Assembly (NCBI GenBank): GCA_029555085.1
Contig: JAKPTO010000052.1
Location: forward strand, 1-61,599
Origin: a bacterium
GTDB lineage: Bacteria > Patescibacteriota > Patescibacteriia > UBA1558 > S5-K13
DNA length: 61,599 bases
Reading direction: 5' to 3'
Of the stretch, positions 61,329-61,599 are shown in pieces. Under the pieces are notes generated by a model. It saw only the letters and a program-made list of their open reading frames with translations. It did not search any database and was not told the origin of the DNA. Both the position numbers and the translations under genes were made by a program. The first letter of the stretch is position 1. Every line of letters starts with the position of its first letter.

Positions 61329-61370
61329 ATTATATTATCATTCTAAATATCTTTATAGCATTTAATACTA

Positions 61371-61397
61371 AAAACACTGATGTATCAGTGTTTTTTT
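61371..61397 (+). terminator. Terminator after ornithine carbamoyltransferase
   Basis: A 10-bp stem aaaacactga (61371-61380) / tcagtgtttt (61385-61394) has a 4-base loop and a T-run. It closes the arcC-arcB transcript. Confidence 0.88.
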
Positions 61398-61406
61398 GAT
61401 TGATTT

Positions 61407-61434
61407 TTGACTCAAAATATGAGAAGATTATAGT
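61407..61434 (+). promoter_or_regulatory. Promoter of the gene at the window end
   Basis: TTGACT (61407-61412), a 16-base spacer and TATAGT (61429-61434). The ATG at 61465 is about 25 bases beyond the predicted start. Confidence 0.55.
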
Positions 61435-61464
61435 AATATTAATATAATATAATTATTTAAAAAT

Positions 61465-61599
61465 ATGAGAGAACAAGAATATTTTCCAAATACAGATCCA
61501 CAGGTAGATATTTCACAAGAAATAGATCAACAAGCAATCGAGCAGGAAATGATAAAAAAATTATCAAGAGGCTTCAATATAGATGAAGCTATAAATGAA
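61465..61599 (+). CDS. N-terminus of a hypothetical protein (truncated by window edge)
   Basis: An open frame from ATG 61465 to the window end encodes 45 residues, acidic and glutamine-rich (VDISQEIDQQAIEQEMI), with no signal peptide. It follows a terminator and a plausible promoter. The family cannot be recognised from this portion. Confidence 0.5.
   Translation, partial: MREQEYFPNTDPQVDISQEIDQQAIEQEMIKKLSRGFNIDEAINE

Overview
The window is very AT-rich and gene-dense. It encodes a small, fermentative, cell-wall-bearing bacterium, and the gene content fits a Candidate Phyla Radiation (Patescibacteria/Parcubacteria-like) genome. The pointers are pared-down enzymes (ThrRS without TGS domain, AspRS without GAD domain), many short or unassignable membrane proteins, and surface proteins with GLUG, Ig-like and CPR-type C-terminal repeats. 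Shine-Dalgarno sites are rare and extended -10 promoters (TGnTATAAT) recur. TGA works as an ordinary stop, so this is not a code-25 lineage. The taxonomic call is inference; there is no rRNA in the window. Layout: 1-6050 holds the end of a surface protein and an energy block (PfkB kinase, PduL phosphotransacylase, acetate kinase, three-subunit 2-oxoacid:ferredoxin oxidoreductase) that together could turn a 2-oxoacid such as pyruvate into acetate plus ATP and reduced ferredoxin. 6181-12143 has GAPDH followed by a DNA-defence and repair island: a close DpnI homologue, an alkyltransferase, and a methylase / nuclease / methylase trio. 12149-16848 is a glycan block (three GT2 enzymes and an O-antigen-ligase-like membrane protein), interrupted by a tandem duplication, a REP-like palindrome and a GIY-YIG nuclease. 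16824-20145 (minus strand) pairs a MEMO-like protein with an AmmeMemoRadiSam radical SAM enzyme around a secreted protein. 20345-22639 is a tight three-gene operon of unknown role (7TM sensor-like protein, degenerate asparaginase, deoxyribosyltransferase-like plus possible RHH protein). 22706-28141 carries two glycosyltransferases, argS and gatB. 28181-32663 (minus) has a YdcF-like protein, miaA, miaB and guaB. 32713-34264 has a candidate structured RNA, small membrane proteins and a HEPN-motif protein. 34296-41479 (minus) carries thrS behind a T-box-like leader, a baseplate-J-like membrane protein and dnaE with a C-terminal frameshift. 41610-50815 has a membrane protein, rodA, asnS, an HExxH coiled-coil protein, aspS and a large GLUG surface protein. 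50889-55906 has a winged-helix protein, a YbaK protein, scpA, scpB, a D,D-carboxypeptidase, tpiA and a TPR protein. 55921-56564 is a tRNA cluster (Thr-GGT, Tyr, Thr-TGT, Trp) with rpmG. 56691-61599 has a histidine phosphatase / swivelling-domain pair and a carbamate kinase / ornithine carbamoyltransferase pair that looks horizontally acquired. The strongest unusual signal is the thrS leader. It carries a T-box motif (UGGAACC bulge), a mutually exclusive antiterminator and terminator, and a discriminator match to the two tRNA-Thr genes encoded about 20 kb away. The second is the pairing of a methylation-dependent DpnI-type nuclease with two DNA methyltransferases.
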